Origin: Pseudomonas triclosanedens | Lineage (GTDB): Bacteria; Pseudomonadota; Gammaproteobacteria; Pseudomonadales; Pseudomonadaceae | Length of the DNA: 64,000 bases | NCBI RefSeq assembly: GCF_026686735.1 | Contig: NZ_CP113432.1 | Location: 372,001-436,000, forward strand | Reading direction: 5' to 3' | Part shown: piece by piece, positions 18,703 through 27,637 of the stretch | Numbering within the stretch: position 1 is the stretch's first letter | Layout of the letters: every line of letters starts with the position of its first letter | Translations under genes and position numbers: made by a program | The notes under the pieces: generated by a model | Database searches by the model: none | What the model was told of the DNA's origin: nothing | Seen by the model: only the letters and a program-made list of their open reading frames with translations

Positions 18703-21434
18703 GTGGCGCCGACCGTGTGGCTCACCTCGCCGGCGTCTCGCTGCGCTATGGCGAGACCCGCGCGGTAGATGATGTCTGCCTGGAGATTCCGGCCAACCGC
18801 ATGGTTGGCCTGATCGGACCGGATGGCGTTGGCAAGTCCAGCCTGCTGGCGCTGATCGCCGGCGCGCGGAAGATGCAGAGCGGTGAGATCCAGGTACTGG
18901 GCGGCGACATGCGCGATCCCCGTCACCGCCGTGCCGTGTGTCCGCGTATCGCCTACATGCCGCAGGGGCTGGGCAAGAACCTCTATCCGACGCTTTCGGT
19001 GTTCGAGAACGTCGACTTCTTCGGCCGTCTGTTCGGCCACGACAAGGCCGAGCGGGAGCGGCGCATCGCCGACCTGCTGCATTCCACCGGGCTTGCGCCC
19101 TTCGCCGAGCGCCCGGCGGGCAAGCTGTCCGGCGGCATGAAGCAGAAGCTCGGGTTGTGCTGTGCGCTGATCCACGATCCCGACCTGTTGATCCTCGACG
19201 AGCCCACCACTGGTGTCGACCCGCTGTCGCGCAACCAGTTCTGGGAACTGATCGCCCGCATCCGCGCAGGCCGAGAAGGCATGAGCGTGCTGGTGGCCAC
19301 CGCCTATATGGAGGAGGCCGAGCGCTTCGACTGGCTCGTGGCGATGGACGAGGGCAAGGTGCTCGCCACCGGTACGCCCGCAGAGCTGCGCGCGCACACG
19401 GCGACGCAGAGCCTGGAGGAGGCGTTCATCGCCCTGTTGCCCGAGAGCAAGCGCGCCGGCCACCACAGGCTGGTCATTCCGCCGCGTCCGCAGCACGGCG
19501 GCGCGCCGCAGATCGCCATCGAGGCCGAAGGGCTGACCTGCCGCTTCGGCGATTTCGTCGCGGTGGACCACGTCAGCTTCCGCATCGAGCGCGGGGAGAT
19601 CTTCGGCTTCCTCGGCTCCAACGGCTGCGGCAAGTCCACCACCATGAAGATGCTCACCGGCCTGCTGCCGGCCAGTGAAGGCACCTGTGCGTTGTTCGGC
19701 CAGCCGGTCAACGCGAAGGACATGGCGACCCGCCGGCGCGTCGGCTACATGTCCCAGGCATTCTCGCTGTATGCCGAGCTGACGGTGCTGCAGAATCTCG
19801 AACTGCACGCCAAGCTATTCCACATCCCGCGCGAGCAGATCGGCCCGCGCGTCGAGGAAATGCTCCAGCGCTTCGACCTGGGCAGGGTCAAGGACGAGCT
19901 GCCCGACAGCCTGCCGCTGGGTATTCGCCAGCGCCTGTCGCTGGCCGTGGCGGTGATCCACAAGCCGGAAATCCTGATCCTCGACGAGCCGACCTCCGGG
20001 GTGGACCCGGTGGCCCGCGACGGCTTCTGGGAACTGATGGTGGAGCTGTCGCGCAACGACGGCGTGACCATCTTCATCTCCACCCACTTCATGAACGAGG
20101 CCGAACGCTGCGACCGCATCTCGCTGATGCACGCCGGCAAGGTGCTCGACAGCGACACTCCCCTGGGACTCATGCAGAAGCGCGGCCTGCCGACCCTGGA
20201 AGCTACCTTCATCGCCTATCTGGAAGAGGCCGCCGGCAGCGCGCCGGTTCCAGAAACCGCGCCCGCATCGGAAAGCTCCGCCGGGCCTGGCAGGTACAAG
20301 GGCAACGATCGCTTCAGTTGGCTGCGCCTGTTCAGCTACGCGCGCCGCGAGGCGATGGAGCTGCGCCGCGATCCGATCCGCCTGACCCTGGCGCTGGTTG
20401 GCACCGCGCTGCTGATGTTCATCATGGGTTACGGCATCAACATGGATGTCGAGGACCTCACCTATGCGGTCCTCGACCGCGACCAGACCACCACCAGCCA
20501 GTCCTACGCGCTGAATATCGCCGGTTCGCGCTACTTCGTCGAGCACGCGCCGATCCAGAGCCCCGAGGAGCTGGAGCGGCGCATGCGCAGCGGTGAACTG
20601 AGCCTGGCGGTGGAAATCCCGCCGAACTTCGGCCGAGACCTCAAGCGCGGTGCCGATCCTGCCATCGGCGTGTGGATCGACGGCGCCATGCCGACTCGCG
20701 CCAATACCGTGCTCGGCTATGTGCAGGGCCTGCACTCCAGCTACCTGGCGGACCTGGCTCGGCAGAATGGCGGCGCGGCCGCCAGTGCGGCGGCGAGCAC
20801 CGAGGTGCGCTACCGCTACAACCCCGACGTGGAAAGTCTCAAGGCGATGGTGCCGGCGGTGATTCCGCTGTTGCTGATCATGATTCCCGCCATGCTCACC
20901 GCCCTGGGCGTGGTACGCGAGAAGGAGCTTGGCTCGATCACCAATCTCTACGTCACGCCGGTTACGCGCCTGGAGTTCCTGCTCGGCAAGCAACTGCCCT
21001 ACATCGGCATGGGGGTGGTCAACTTCGTGCTGATGCTGGCGATGGCGGTGCTGCTATTCCAGGTGCCGCTCAAGGGGAGCTTCCTCGCCCTGCTGGTGGG
21101 AGCATTCCTGTACGTAGTGACCAGCACCGGCCTCGGGCTGCTGCTCTCGACCTTCATGAAGAGCCAGATCGCCGCTGTGTTCGGCACCGCGATCGCTACC
21201 ATGATACCGGCCATCCAGTTCTCCGGGCTGATCCACCCGGTATCGTCGCTGGAGGGTGCGGCGGCCTTCATCGGCGAGCTCTATCCCACGTCGCATTTCC
21301 TGATCATCAGCCGTGGCGCCTTTTCCAAGGCGTTGGGTTTTGCCGACCTGTGGGGCTACTACCTGCCGTTGCTGGCGATGGTCGTGGTGCTGACGTTGCT
21401 CAGCGTGTACTTCCTGAAGAAGCAGGAGGACTGA
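18699..21434 (+). CDS. ABC exporter: double ATPase fused to an ABC-2 permease (RbbA/YhiH-like)
   Basis: A 911-residue inner-membrane protein carrying two ATPase domains and one permease domain. ATPase 1 (~1-245) has the P-loop GPDGVGKSS, signature [12 protein letters not shown] and Walker [14 protein letters not shown]. ATPase 2 (~265-510) has [10 protein letters not shown], a degenerate signature [14 protein letters not shown] and [13 protein letters not shown]. The ABC-2 type permease (~540-911) has one N-terminal and about five C-terminal helices flanking a large extracytoplasmic region. E. coli RbbA/YhiH has the same architecture. It is encoded between the HlyD adaptor and a second ABC-2 permease, forming an export system probably for hydrophobic compounds. 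Confidence 0.93.
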   Translation: MSGADRVAHLAGVSLRYGETRAVDDVCLEIPANRMVGLIGPDGVGKSSLLALIAGARKMQSGEIQVLGGDMRDPRHRRAVCPRIAYMPQGLGKNLYPTLSVFENVDFFGRLFGHDKAERERRIADLLHSTGLAPFAERPAGKLSGGMKQKLGLCCALIHDPDLLILDEPTTGVDPLSRNQFWELIARIRAGREGMSVLVATAYMEEAERFDWLVAMDEGKVLATGTPAELRAHTATQSLEEAFIALLPESKRAGHHRLVIPPRPQHGGAPQIAIEAEGLTCRFGDFVAVDHVSFRIERGEIFGFLGSNGCGKSTTMKMLTGLLPASEGTCALFGQPVNAKDMATRRRVGYMSQAFSLYAELTVLQNLELHAKLFHIPREQIGPRVEEMLQRFDLGRVKDELPDSLPLGIRQRLSLAVAVIHKPEILILDEPTSGVDPVARDGFWELMVELSRNDGVTIFISTHFMNEAERCDRISLMHAGKVLDSDTPLGLMQKRGLPTLEATFIAYLEEAAGSAPVPETAPASESSAGPGRYKGNDRFSWLRLFSYARREAMELRRDPIRLTLALVGTALLMFIMGYGINMDVEDLTYAVLDRDQTTTSQSYALNIAGSRYFVEHAPIQSPEELERRMRSGELSLAVEIPPNFGRDLKRGADPAIGVWIDGAMPTRANTVLGYVQGLHSSYLADLARQNGGAAASAAASTEVRYRYNPDVESLKAMVPAVIPLLLIMIPAMLTALGVVREKELGSITNLYVTPVTRLEFLLGKQLPYIGMGVVNFVLMLAMAVLLFQVPLKGSFLALLVGAFLYVVTSTGLGLLLSTFMKSQIAAVFGTAIATMIPAIQFSGLIHPVSSLEGAAAFIGELYPTSHFLIISRGAFSKALGFADLWGYYLPLLAMVVVLTLLSVYFLKKQED

Positions 21435-21437
21435 GCG

Positions 21438-22562
21438 ATGAGGAAGCTGGCGAACATCTTCAACCTCGGCATCAAGGAGTTCCGCAGCCTGGGGCGCGAC
21501 TACGCGATGCTGATCCTGATCGCCTGGGCCTTCAGCCTGGGCGTCTACAGCTCGGCCACCGGGGTACCGGAAACCTTGCACCACGCGCCGATCGCCATCG
21601 TCGACGAGGACCAGTCGCAACTCTCCTCGCGCATCGTCAATGCTTTCCAGCCGCCGTATTTCCGCACGCCGGAGATGATCGGCCACGCGCAGATGGACCG
21701 TGGCATGGACGTTGGCCTGTATACCTTCACCCTGGACATCCCGCCGGACTTCCAGCGTGACGTGCTGGCTGGCCGGCAGCCGGCGATCCAGGTCAACGTC
21801 GACGCCACCCAGACTGGCCAGGCGTTCTCCGGCGCCGGCTACATCCAGAACATCGTCGGCACCGAGGTGCGTGAATTCGTCAGCCGCTACCGCGCCGAGG
21901 CCGCCATGCCGGCTGAGCTGGCGGTACGCATGGAGTTCAACCCGAACCTGACCCAGGCGTGGTTCGGTGCGGTGATGGAGGTGATCAACCAGATCACCAT
22001 GCTCTCGATCATCCTCACTGGCGCGGCGCTGATCCGTGAGCGCGAGCATGGCACGGTCGAGCACCTGCTGGTGATGCCGCTGACGACTTTCGAGATCATG
22101 ATGGCCAAGGTCTGGTCGATGGGCACTGTGGTGCTGGTGGCGGCGGCGATCTCGCTGCAACTGGTGGTGCGCGGCTGGCTCGACGTGCCGATCAGCGGGT
22201 CGGTGGGGCTGTTCCTGCTCGGCGCTGCACTGCACCTGTTCGCCACGACCTCGATGGGCATCTTCCTTGGCACGGTCGCGCGCTCGATGCCCCAACTGGG
22301 CTTGCTGGTGATCCTCACGCTGATGCCGCTGCAGATCCTCTCGGGCGGCACCACGCCACGGGAAAGCATGCCGGAGCTGGTGCAGAACATCATGCTGGCG
22401 GCGCCGACCACACATTTCGTCAGCCTGGCCCAGGCGATTCTCTACCGTGGCGCCGACCTGTCCATCGTCTGGCCGCAGTTGCTGGCCATTGTCGGCATTG
22501 GCGCGACGTTCTTCTTCGGCGCCTTGTGGCGGTTCCGCAGAACCATCGGGCAGATGGCGTAG
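21438..22562 (+). CDS. ABC-2 type permease (YhhJ-like)
   Basis: A 374-residue ABC-2 permease: N-terminal helix (~22-38), large extracytoplasmic domain (~45-175) and a C-terminal block of about five helices (~180-365) including MLSIILTGAALIREREHGTV. It begins 3 bases after the stop of the fused ATPase-permease and likely pairs with that protein's permease half to make the pore. The TAG stop codon falls inside the left arm of a 138-bp inverted-repeat element. Confidence 0.93.
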   Translation: MRKLANIFNLGIKEFRSLGRDYAMLILIAWAFSLGVYSSATGVPETLHHAPIAIVDEDQSQLSSRIVNAFQPPYFRTPEMIGHAQMDRGMDVGLYTFTLDIPPDFQRDVLAGRQPAIQVNVDATQTGQAFSGAGYIQNIVGTEVREFVSRYRAEAAMPAELAVRMEFNPNLTQAWFGAVMEVINQITMLSIILTGAALIREREHGTVEHLLVMPLTTFEIMMAKVWSMGTVVLVAAAISLQLVVRGWLDVPISGSVGLFLLGAALHLFATTSMGIFLGTVARSMPQLGLLVILTLMPLQILSGGTTPRESMPELVQNIMLAAPTTHFVSLAQAILYRGADLSIVWPQLLAIVGIGATFFFGALWRFRRTIGQMA

Positions 22563-22696
22563 GGCGTACAACCGTTCGGCGCCGTTACACCGTGCCCATC
22601 GTCGGTGTCATGGTCGAGCTCGAAGTGCCATGAGACTGCGGCTCCGAGGCTGGATTCGGCGTGCCTGGGGATCAAGTCGAACGTTATACGCCCTAC
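22559..22696. repeat. 138-bp element with near-perfect inverted ends
   Basis: GTAGGGCGTACAACCGTTCG (22559-22578) matches the reverse complement of 22678-22696, GTAGGGCGTATAACGTTCG, with one substitution and one inserted base. About 99 bases lie between. The arms share the GTAGGGCG(G/T)ATAAC core of the stem-loop at 6154-6183. It supplies the stop codon of the upstream permease gene and fills the gap before the diguanylate cyclase gene. It has no ORF and may be a MITE-like or paired-REP element. Confidence 0.6.
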
Positions 22697-22711
22697 GTTT
22701 CACCCTCCGCG

Positions 22712-24550
22712 TTATTCCACCGGCCACACGCAGGTCTGGTTCCGCCCGCGGTGCTTGGCTTCGTAGAGTGCCTTGTCGGCCTGGGCGATCAGTTCGTCCG
22801 GCTCCGTATCCTGCCCCGGGGTGGCGATGGCTACGCCGATGCTCAGGGTCAGCCGCCCCAGTTCGGTGCCGGGGTGCTCGATGGCCAGTTCGGCGATGCG
22901 CTGATGCACGCGCGCCGCAACGTGGCTGGCGCCATCCTGGCCGGTGTCGGTCAGGATGATCACGAACTCTTCGCCGCCGTAGCGGCAGGCGACATCTCCT
23001 TCGCGCTGGAGGCAGCCTTGCAGCGCGCCGGCAACCCGGCGCAGCGCGTCGTCGCCCGCCAGGTGACCGAGGCAGTCGTTGAAGCGCTTGAAGTGATCAA
23101 CATCCAGCATCAGTACGGCCAGCGGCGCATCGGCGCGGCGCAGGCGACGCCATTCGCTCTGTAGCTGGCGGTCGAAGTGGCGCCGGTTGAACAGCCCGGT
23201 CAGGCCGTCCTGCTGCGAGAGCTTCTGCAATTGCGCTTCCAGTTGCAGTCGTTCGCTGTTGTCCCGGGCGACGGCGATGAGGTAGTCGCGCTCACCCCGG
23301 TGGATCAGTTGGGTATTGATCTCCGCCGCTTGCAGGCTGCCGTCGCGCCGTTGCATTTCGCGCTGGAAGATCATCGACAGATTCAGTCGGCTCGCCTGCT
23401 GCACCAGTTGCAACCAGGCGAAGAAGCCGGGGATCAGCCGCTCCGGGTCGTCGCGCAGCAAGTGACGAAACTCCTCGGCGCTGTAGCCGAGGCTGCTGTA
23501 GGTGGCGCGGTTCATGTGCAGCAGCTCGCGATGCTGCAGGTCGAAGATGAATAGTGCGTCGCGGCTGGAGTCGGTAAGGTCCAGGGCCAGTTGCAGGCGT
23601 TCGCGGCTGTCGCGCAGGTCGCGTTCGATTTCCCGGCGCTGTTCGGCCTCCTGGCTCAGTTGGCGGTTGCCTGTGCTCAACGCGGCGGCGCGGCGTGCGT
23701 TCTCCCGCGCCAGGGCGAGGGCGGCGACCAGCAGCAGACTAATGGTGACGCTCGTGCCGAACACCACCATCGGCAGTGGCGTGGCGAGCGATTGCACCAG
23801 GGCCGCACTGGGGCTGAGTTCCAGTTCGAAGCTGCGGTTGTTGAGCAGTCGCAAGGGAATGCGCAGGGTGTCTTCCAGCAGGCCGTCCGGTTGCACGCGT
23901 GTATACAGCGGCTGGCCATGCTCCAGCAGGCGGACGCTGAAGAGATGGTTGTCGGCCTGTTCCAGCAGGTTATCCATCAGAGTGCCGACCCGGAAAACGC
24001 CCTGCATGAACCCGTCGAAATGCAGCGCACCGTTGGCATCGTGCAGATAGATGGGCGTGTACAGGACGAAGCCACGGCCTCCCTGGAGCAGCTCGATGCT
24101 GTCGCTCAGGTGCGGCCTGCCGGTATCGCGGGCGGCGAGGGCGGTTGCGTAGTTGGGATGGCTGGGCGTGAGCTGGAAGTTGAGCGCCGCTTCGTTGCCT
24201 TGTACCGGTTCGGCCTAGAGTACCTTCATGTTCGGGTCGGCCCACTGGATCGACTGGTAGCCGGCGAAATTGCTGATGTAGAAGCGCGCATCGAGCTCCC
24301 ATTCCGCGCGCGGCATGCGGTTGTGATGGGTCCACAGTTGCGCCAGCAGGTTCAGGCCCTGCACCTGCTCGTGCAGGTTGGCCTCCAGTTGGTGCGTCAG
24401 GCTGCGCGCCTGAAAGCCCAGGCGCTCCTGCACCCGCTGCCGTTCGCTGTCCAATAGCTCGCGACCCAGCCAGGTACTGGCCAGGAGCAGGACACAGAGT
24501 AGGCCGCCAAGTCCGAGATAAGTGGCGAATGAGGACTTCAGGCGGTGCAT
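22712..24550 (-). pseudogene. CHASE-PAS-GGDEF diguanylate cyclase interrupted by an amber codon
   Basis: Reads as one 612-codon frame from ATG 24550, interrupted only by TAG at 24215-24217 (codon 112), so two open segments (24215-24550 and the 431-residue segment from 24007) are halves of one gene. Architecture: membrane helix (~14-32, YLGLGGLLCVLLLASTWLG), CHASE-like periplasmic sensor (~45-250), second helix (~259-281), PAS domain (~320-430) and GGDEF domain (~445-612). The catalytic GGEEF (~525-529) and the inhibitory RxxD site (REGD, ~516-519) are intact, so the enzyme domain would be active if made. Readthrough or restart at ATG 24007 could give a CHASE-truncated cyclase. A base-calling error or a recent null mutation are the other explanations. 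Confidence 0.85.
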
Positions 24551-24602
24551 GCAATGAATTCCGAAGATATCACTTACCTAATAGCACAGTGCTATAGGTC
24601 TT

Positions 24603-25064
24603 TCACTTCCTCGCCAGGCCCATCACGATCTGCCATTGCGCTTCGGTAACCGGCATCACCGACAGCCGGCTGCCGCGCTGCACCAGCGGCATTTCCTCAA
24701 GGCCGGGCTGGGCCCTGAGCGTGGCCAGAGGCAGCACCGCGGCGAAGGCTTCGACGAAGCCGACATCGCGCGCCGTCCAAGGGTTTTTCTCGGCGCTGGC
24801 CTTGGGGTCGTGATAGTGGCTGCCGGGATCGAGCGCGGTGGGGTCGGCATAGGGTTCGCCTTCGATGCGGGCGACCCCGGCGATGCCCGGCTCGGGGCAA
24901 CTGGAGTGATAGAAGAAGAACAGGTCGCCGGGCGCCATGCTGCGCATGAAATTGCGCGCCTGGTAGTTGCGCACACCATCCCAACGAGCGATTTTCAGAC
25001 GTTGCAGGTCATGGATCGACAGTTCGTCGGGTTCTGATTTCATCAGCCAGTAGGCGCGGGGCAT
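24603..25064 (-). CDS. EVE-domain protein
   Basis: A 153-residue single-domain protein of the EVE (PUA/YTH-like) fold, which binds modified bases in RNA or DNA. Recognisable features: the opening YWLMKSEPDELSIHDL, WDGVRNYQARNFMRSM, and the aromatic-cage-type FFYHSSC and ASAEKNPWT segments. The start is ATG 25064, behind AGGAG; the frame extends to 25184 without homology. In other proteobacteria it likewise sits next to the 5-formyl-THF cyclo-ligase/6S RNA/zapA locus, as here. The exact target is unknown. Confidence 0.92.
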   Translation of the reverse strand: MPRAYWLMKSEPDELSIHDLQRLKIARWDGVRNYQARNFMRSMAPGDLFFFYHSSCPEPGIAGVARIEGEPYADPTALDPGSHYHDPKASAEKNPWTARDVGFVEAFAAVLPLATLRAQPGLEEMPLVQRGSRLSVMPVTEAQWQIVMGLARK

Positions 25065-25368
25065 TCGCGGGGGTTCTCCTTGTTCGGGGCATCGGACGAG
25101 CGGTTCGTCGAGATTAATGTTAGGTCGTTCTCGTCTTTGATTGCCCGGTTCGTAACTGCCTTCATTGAATATCGTAGGCGGCACGGACCTTGCTCTGGTC
25201 AGGCCGCAGTTTGGGGGCCGCGTCTCCTCCGACGATCGGTTGGCGTCAGAATTGCGGGAAGCTTTTCATTGTCGGAGAATGCCGCGACTTTAGCTTGGCT
25301 CGCCGGACGGGCAAAAAAAAACACCGCCGGCCATCGTTGACAGTTTGCCTGGAAGGGGGAGGCAATCG
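25065..25368. other. 304-base gap without a recognisable gene
   Basis: The gap lies between the EVE gene start and a small membrane-protein gene. It must hold both their divergent promoters. I see a run of nine A at about 25314-25322 and the ribosome-binding site of the small gene (GGGGGAGG, 25355-25362), but no convincing hexamer pairs or RNA gene. Confidence 0.5.
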
Positions 25369-25500
25369 ATGAAACGCAAGCCTGATCTTTTGTGGGTTCT
25401 GGTAATCCTGTTCGGTCTTGGGGTCGTCACCACCGGTTACACCCAGAGCCTCTGGGAACGCCAGGGCAACGTACCTGCCCAGGTCACTCAGCAACCCTGA
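25369..25500 (+). CDS. 43-residue single-pass membrane peptide
   Basis: Short ORF: ATG 25369 with a strong GGGGGAGG site 6 bases upstream and stop at 25500. The product begins MKRKPDLLWVLVILFGLGVV: a positively charged N-terminus followed by one hydrophobic helix (~7-23), then a short polar tail ending in QQP. It looks like an inner-membrane peptide with the tail in the periplasm, or possibly an uncleaved signal. It ends 2 bases before the convergent ygfA stop. I recall similar unnamed peptides at this locus in other pseudomonads. No function can be inferred. Confidence 0.72.
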   Translation: MKRKPDLLWVLVILFGLGVVTTGYTQSLWERQGNVPAQVTQQP

Positions 25501-25501
25501 T

Positions 25502-26143
25502 TCACTCCACCGGCCGCCGCAGGGATCGCGGCGCCAGTGCGATGCGGCCATACCAGCCGCCGTCCGTCACCGTGCCCATCAGCGGTACGTCCCAACTGGC
25601 CAGCTCCAGTCGATCGACCTTCTGGCATTCGTGTGCCAGGCCCAGTAGTGTCGGTTTGTGCCATTTTTTGCGCACTCCGAGGTAGGCCAGGGCCCGATCG
25701 TAGAATCCCTTGCCCATCCCCAGCCGGCCTCCGTGCGGGTCGAAGCCAACCAATGGCAGCAACAGCAGGTCCAGCGCCCAGGTTGGCCGTTGTCGTGTGC
25801 GGTCGCGCACGGGCTCGCCGATGCCGAAGCGATTGCGGGTCCAGCGCTCGCCGATTCCGACACGCTGGAACGCCATGCGTGTCGGCGGCCAGGCGCAAAG
25901 CACTGGCAGGTAGGTCGCCTTGCCGCGCTTCTGCGCTGCCTTCATCAACGGGCGTGGATCGATCTCACCGTCGGCGGGCAGGTACAGGGCGATGTGCCTG
26001 GCCCGGCGGAACAGAGGATGCTGTGCGAGCCGACGGTACAAGGCCTGGGCGGCGAGGCGTTGCTGGAGCGGGGTAAGTGCACGTCTGGCCTGGCGCAACT
26101 GGCGGCGCAGGGCAGGGCGGGAAAGAGAGGCTGCGTGGATCAT
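25502..26143 (-). CDS. ygfA: 5-formyltetrahydrofolate cyclo-ligase
   Basis: Converts 5-formyl-THF to 5,10-methenyl-THF using ATP, a salvage step in folate one-carbon metabolism. About 213 residues from ATG 26143; an alternative ATG at 26167 lies inside the 6S RNA sequence and is less likely. Conserved features: the N-terminal RRQLRQARRALTPLQQRLAA, the phosphate/folate site LLLLPLVGFDPHGGRLGMGKGFYDRALA, and LGLAHECQ. Located directly downstream of ssrS and zapA, the classical gammaproteobacterial arrangement in which ygfA can be co-transcribed with 6S RNA. Confidence 0.93.
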   Translation of the reverse strand: MIHAASLSRPALRRQLRQARRALTPLQQRLAAQALYRRLAQHPLFRRARHIALYLPADGEIDPRPLMKAAQKRGKATYLPVLCAWPPTRMAFQRVGIGERWTRNRFGIGEPVRDRTRQRPTWALDLLLLPLVGFDPHGGRLGMGKGFYDRALAYLGVRKKWHKPTLLGLAHECQKVDRLELASWDVPLMGTVTDGGWYGRIALAPRSLRRPVE

Positions 26144-26154
26144 CGAGGGGTAAA

Positions 26155-26331
26155 GCTCCCCGGACATGCCGCTGTCGGGTTAGCCCTTGAACCCGAGAGT
26201 TCAAGGTGGCGGTTGCAGTAGGCTTTAAGGCTTTCCGTCGTGCGGACATGCACACCAGCCCAACTGGCAACCTCCGTTGTTGCAATTATCGGCTCAGGGA
26301 CATCACCGACTGGCAAACACACCAGGGAGCG
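26155..26331 (-). ncRNA. ssrS: 6S RNA
   Basis: About 177 nt on the minus strand between zapA and ygfA, the standard 6S RNA site. The 5' end GCTCCCTGG pairs with the 3' end CCGGGGAGC to close the terminal stem. Inside is the long irregular hairpin with a central bubble that mimics an open promoter and binds the sigma70 RNA polymerase holoenzyme. Internal sequences such as GGTGATGTCCCTGAGCCG and GCATGTCCGCACGACGGAAA match my memory of P. aeruginosa 6S RNA. A sigma70 promoter precedes it. The ends are estimated from the stem and promoter, within a few bases. Confidence 0.92.
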
Positions 26332-26337
26332 ATGCGG

Positions 26338-26367
26338 ATTATACCCCAAGGAAACTTCCCGGGTCAG
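26338..26367 (-). promoter_or_regulatory. sigma70 promoter of 6S RNA
   Basis: Read on the minus strand: -35 CTGACC (26367-26362), 18-base spacer, consensus -10 TATAAT (26343-26338), with the 6S 5' end about 7 bases downstream. The -35 box overlaps the last codons of zapA. Confidence 0.75.
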
Positions 26368-26693
26368 ACTTCACCCTGCCTCTGATCGGTGGTAAGGGGA
26401 TCGCTGGTCAGTGCGCGATCCACGCGTTCGAGCAGTTCGCGCACGCGCTCGCGGGTGGAGCTGGAATCTTGGTCCTGGCGCTCCTGCTTGTGCAGCAGGT
26501 CATGGGTGATGTTCAGCGCTGCCATTACCGCCACGCGGTCGGCGCCGATCACCTTGCCGCTGGAGCGGATCTCGCGCATTTTGCTGTCGAGATAGCGTGC
26601 GGCGCTTTCAAGGTTGACTCGCTCGTCGGGAGGGCAGGCTATGCAGTACTCCTTGTCGAGGATTTGAACGTTCAGGGTATTCGACTGGCTCAT
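26364..26693 (-). CDS. zapA: Cell division protein ZapA
   Basis: A 109-residue cytosolic FtsZ-binding protein that bundles protofilaments at the division site. N-terminal globular domain with NTLNVQILDKEYCIACPPDE and LESAARYLDSKMREIR, then a C-terminal coiled coil (~65-105, HDLLHKQERQ...). It overlaps the preceding small coiled-coil gene by 4 bases, so they are translationally coupled, and is followed by 6S RNA as in E. coli and P. aeruginosa. Confidence 0.96.
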   Translation of the reverse strand: MSQSNTLNVQILDKEYCIACPPDERVNLESAARYLDSKMREIRSSGKVIGADRVAVMAALNITHDLLHKQERQDQDSSSTRERVRELLERVDRALTSDPLTTDQRQGEV

Positions 26694-26899
26694 GAGTCCT
26701 GCTCCAAGGCTTTGAGACGCAAAATCATCGCTTCGACCTTCTGCCGCGCCAATTCGTTCTTCTCGATCAGATGGGCGCGCTCTTCCCGCCAGCTCTTTTC
26801 GTTCGCCCGCAGCAGCCGGTTTTCGGCCTTGAGCTGTTCCAGGCGCTGGAGCAGCAGGTCGAACTTGGCGATCAGCGCGTGCAGGTCGGCGTCTTCCAT
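26690..26899 (-). CDS. TIGR02449-type small coiled-coil protein (ZapB-like)
   Basis: A 69-residue, almost entirely helical coiled-coil protein with heptad spacing (LHALIAKFDLLLQRLEQLKAEN...). It belongs to the small family found just upstream of zapA in many gammaproteobacteria (TIGR02449) and resembles ZapB in length and composition, suggesting a role with ZapA at the Z ring. It overlaps zapA by 4 bases. A good sigma70 promoter lies 39-67 bases upstream. Confidence 0.88.
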   Translation of the reverse strand: MEDADLHALIAKFDLLLQRLEQLKAENRLLRANEKSWREERAHLIEKNELARQKVEAMILRLKALEQDS

Positions 26900-26937
26900 G
26901 GGCTCTCGCTTGGCTCTTCTACTCGATGACCGGGAAC

Positions 26938-26966
26938 TATATAGGACTGCCGTGGGGGTGGGTCAA
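26938..26966 (-). promoter_or_regulatory. sigma70 promoter of the zapB-like/zapA operon
   Basis: On the minus strand, TTGACC (26966-26961), a 17-base spacer and TATATA (26943-26938): near-consensus hexamers at ideal spacing. Confidence 0.72.
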
Positions 26967-27073
26967 CGCACGGGCCGTCACATGGTCTTGCAGTGTGCGG
27001 CGGTGCTAGGATACGAGACCACATTCTAAGCGCGGCGCCTGATGGCGCCTAGCTGTCATACCCCGGGTTCGAT

Positions 27074-27628
27074 ATGTCCACGTCCAGTTCCGCCTACACC
27101 GCCTTCGCCGCCCTGCTTGCCGAGGCTGCCCTGCCGATTTCCCCCGCCGAACTGCACGGCCACCTGCTGGGCCGCGTCTGCGCGGGCAGCGGTTTCGACC
27201 AGGCCGAATGGCTCCAGGCTGCCAGCGAGCTGCTCGGCGGTGAGCCGGGCGAGCGCCTGAGCGCGGCGCTCGGTGGCCTGCTGGGCATGGTGCAGCAGGA
27301 CTTCGGCGCCGGCGAGATGGCCGTGGTGCTGATGCTGCCCAACGATGACGCGCCGCTGGCCGAGCGTGCCGCGGCTCTGGGCCAGTGGTGCCAGGGCTTC
27401 CTCGCCGGCTTCGGCCTGGCGCTGCGTTCTCCCAGCCTGTCCGACGAGGCCGACGAAGTGCTCCAGGACATCGCCGCCATCGCCCAGGTCCAGGGTGCGC
27501 TGGAAGACTCCGAAGATGGCGAGGCCGACTATATGGAAGTGCAGGAGTACCTGCGTGTCGCCCCGCTGCTGCTGTTCTCCGAATTCGGCAAGGTGCCGGT
27601 ACCGGCCGAGAAACCTTCCCTGCATTGA
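27074..27628 (+). CDS. YgfB/UPF0149 family protein
   Basis: A 184-residue all-helical cytosolic protein of the UPF0149 (YgfB/YecA) family. Conserved segments include [34 protein letters not shown], and the acidic [15 protein letters not shown] and [17 protein letters not shown] near the end. In P. aeruginosa YgfB is reported to affect expression of the amidase AmpDh3 and so beta-lactam response; whether that holds here is unknown. First gene of a likely operon with pepP, ubiH, a thioesterase-fold gene and ubiI; the pepP start follows after 9 bases. Confidence 0.92.
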   Translation: MSTSSSAYTAFAALLAEAALPISPAELHGHLLGRVCAGSGFDQAEWLQAASELLGGEPGERLSAALGGLLGMVQQDFGAGEMAVVLMLPNDDAPLAERAAALGQWCQGFLAGFGLALRSPSLSDEADEVLQDIAAIAQVQGALEDSEDGEADYMEVQEYLRVAPLLLFSEFGKVPVPAEKPSLH

Positions 27629-27637
27629 GGTCGCTGC

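Noticed and set aside
24215..24550. Stand-alone 111-residue membrane protein
   Set aside because: Same frame as the downstream cyclase segment and separated by only one stop codon; it is the N-terminal fragment of one gene.
26144..26167. Longer N-terminus of YgfA starting at 26167
   Set aside because: This sequence overlaps the 3' stem of 6S RNA, and the added residues are not part of the family domain.
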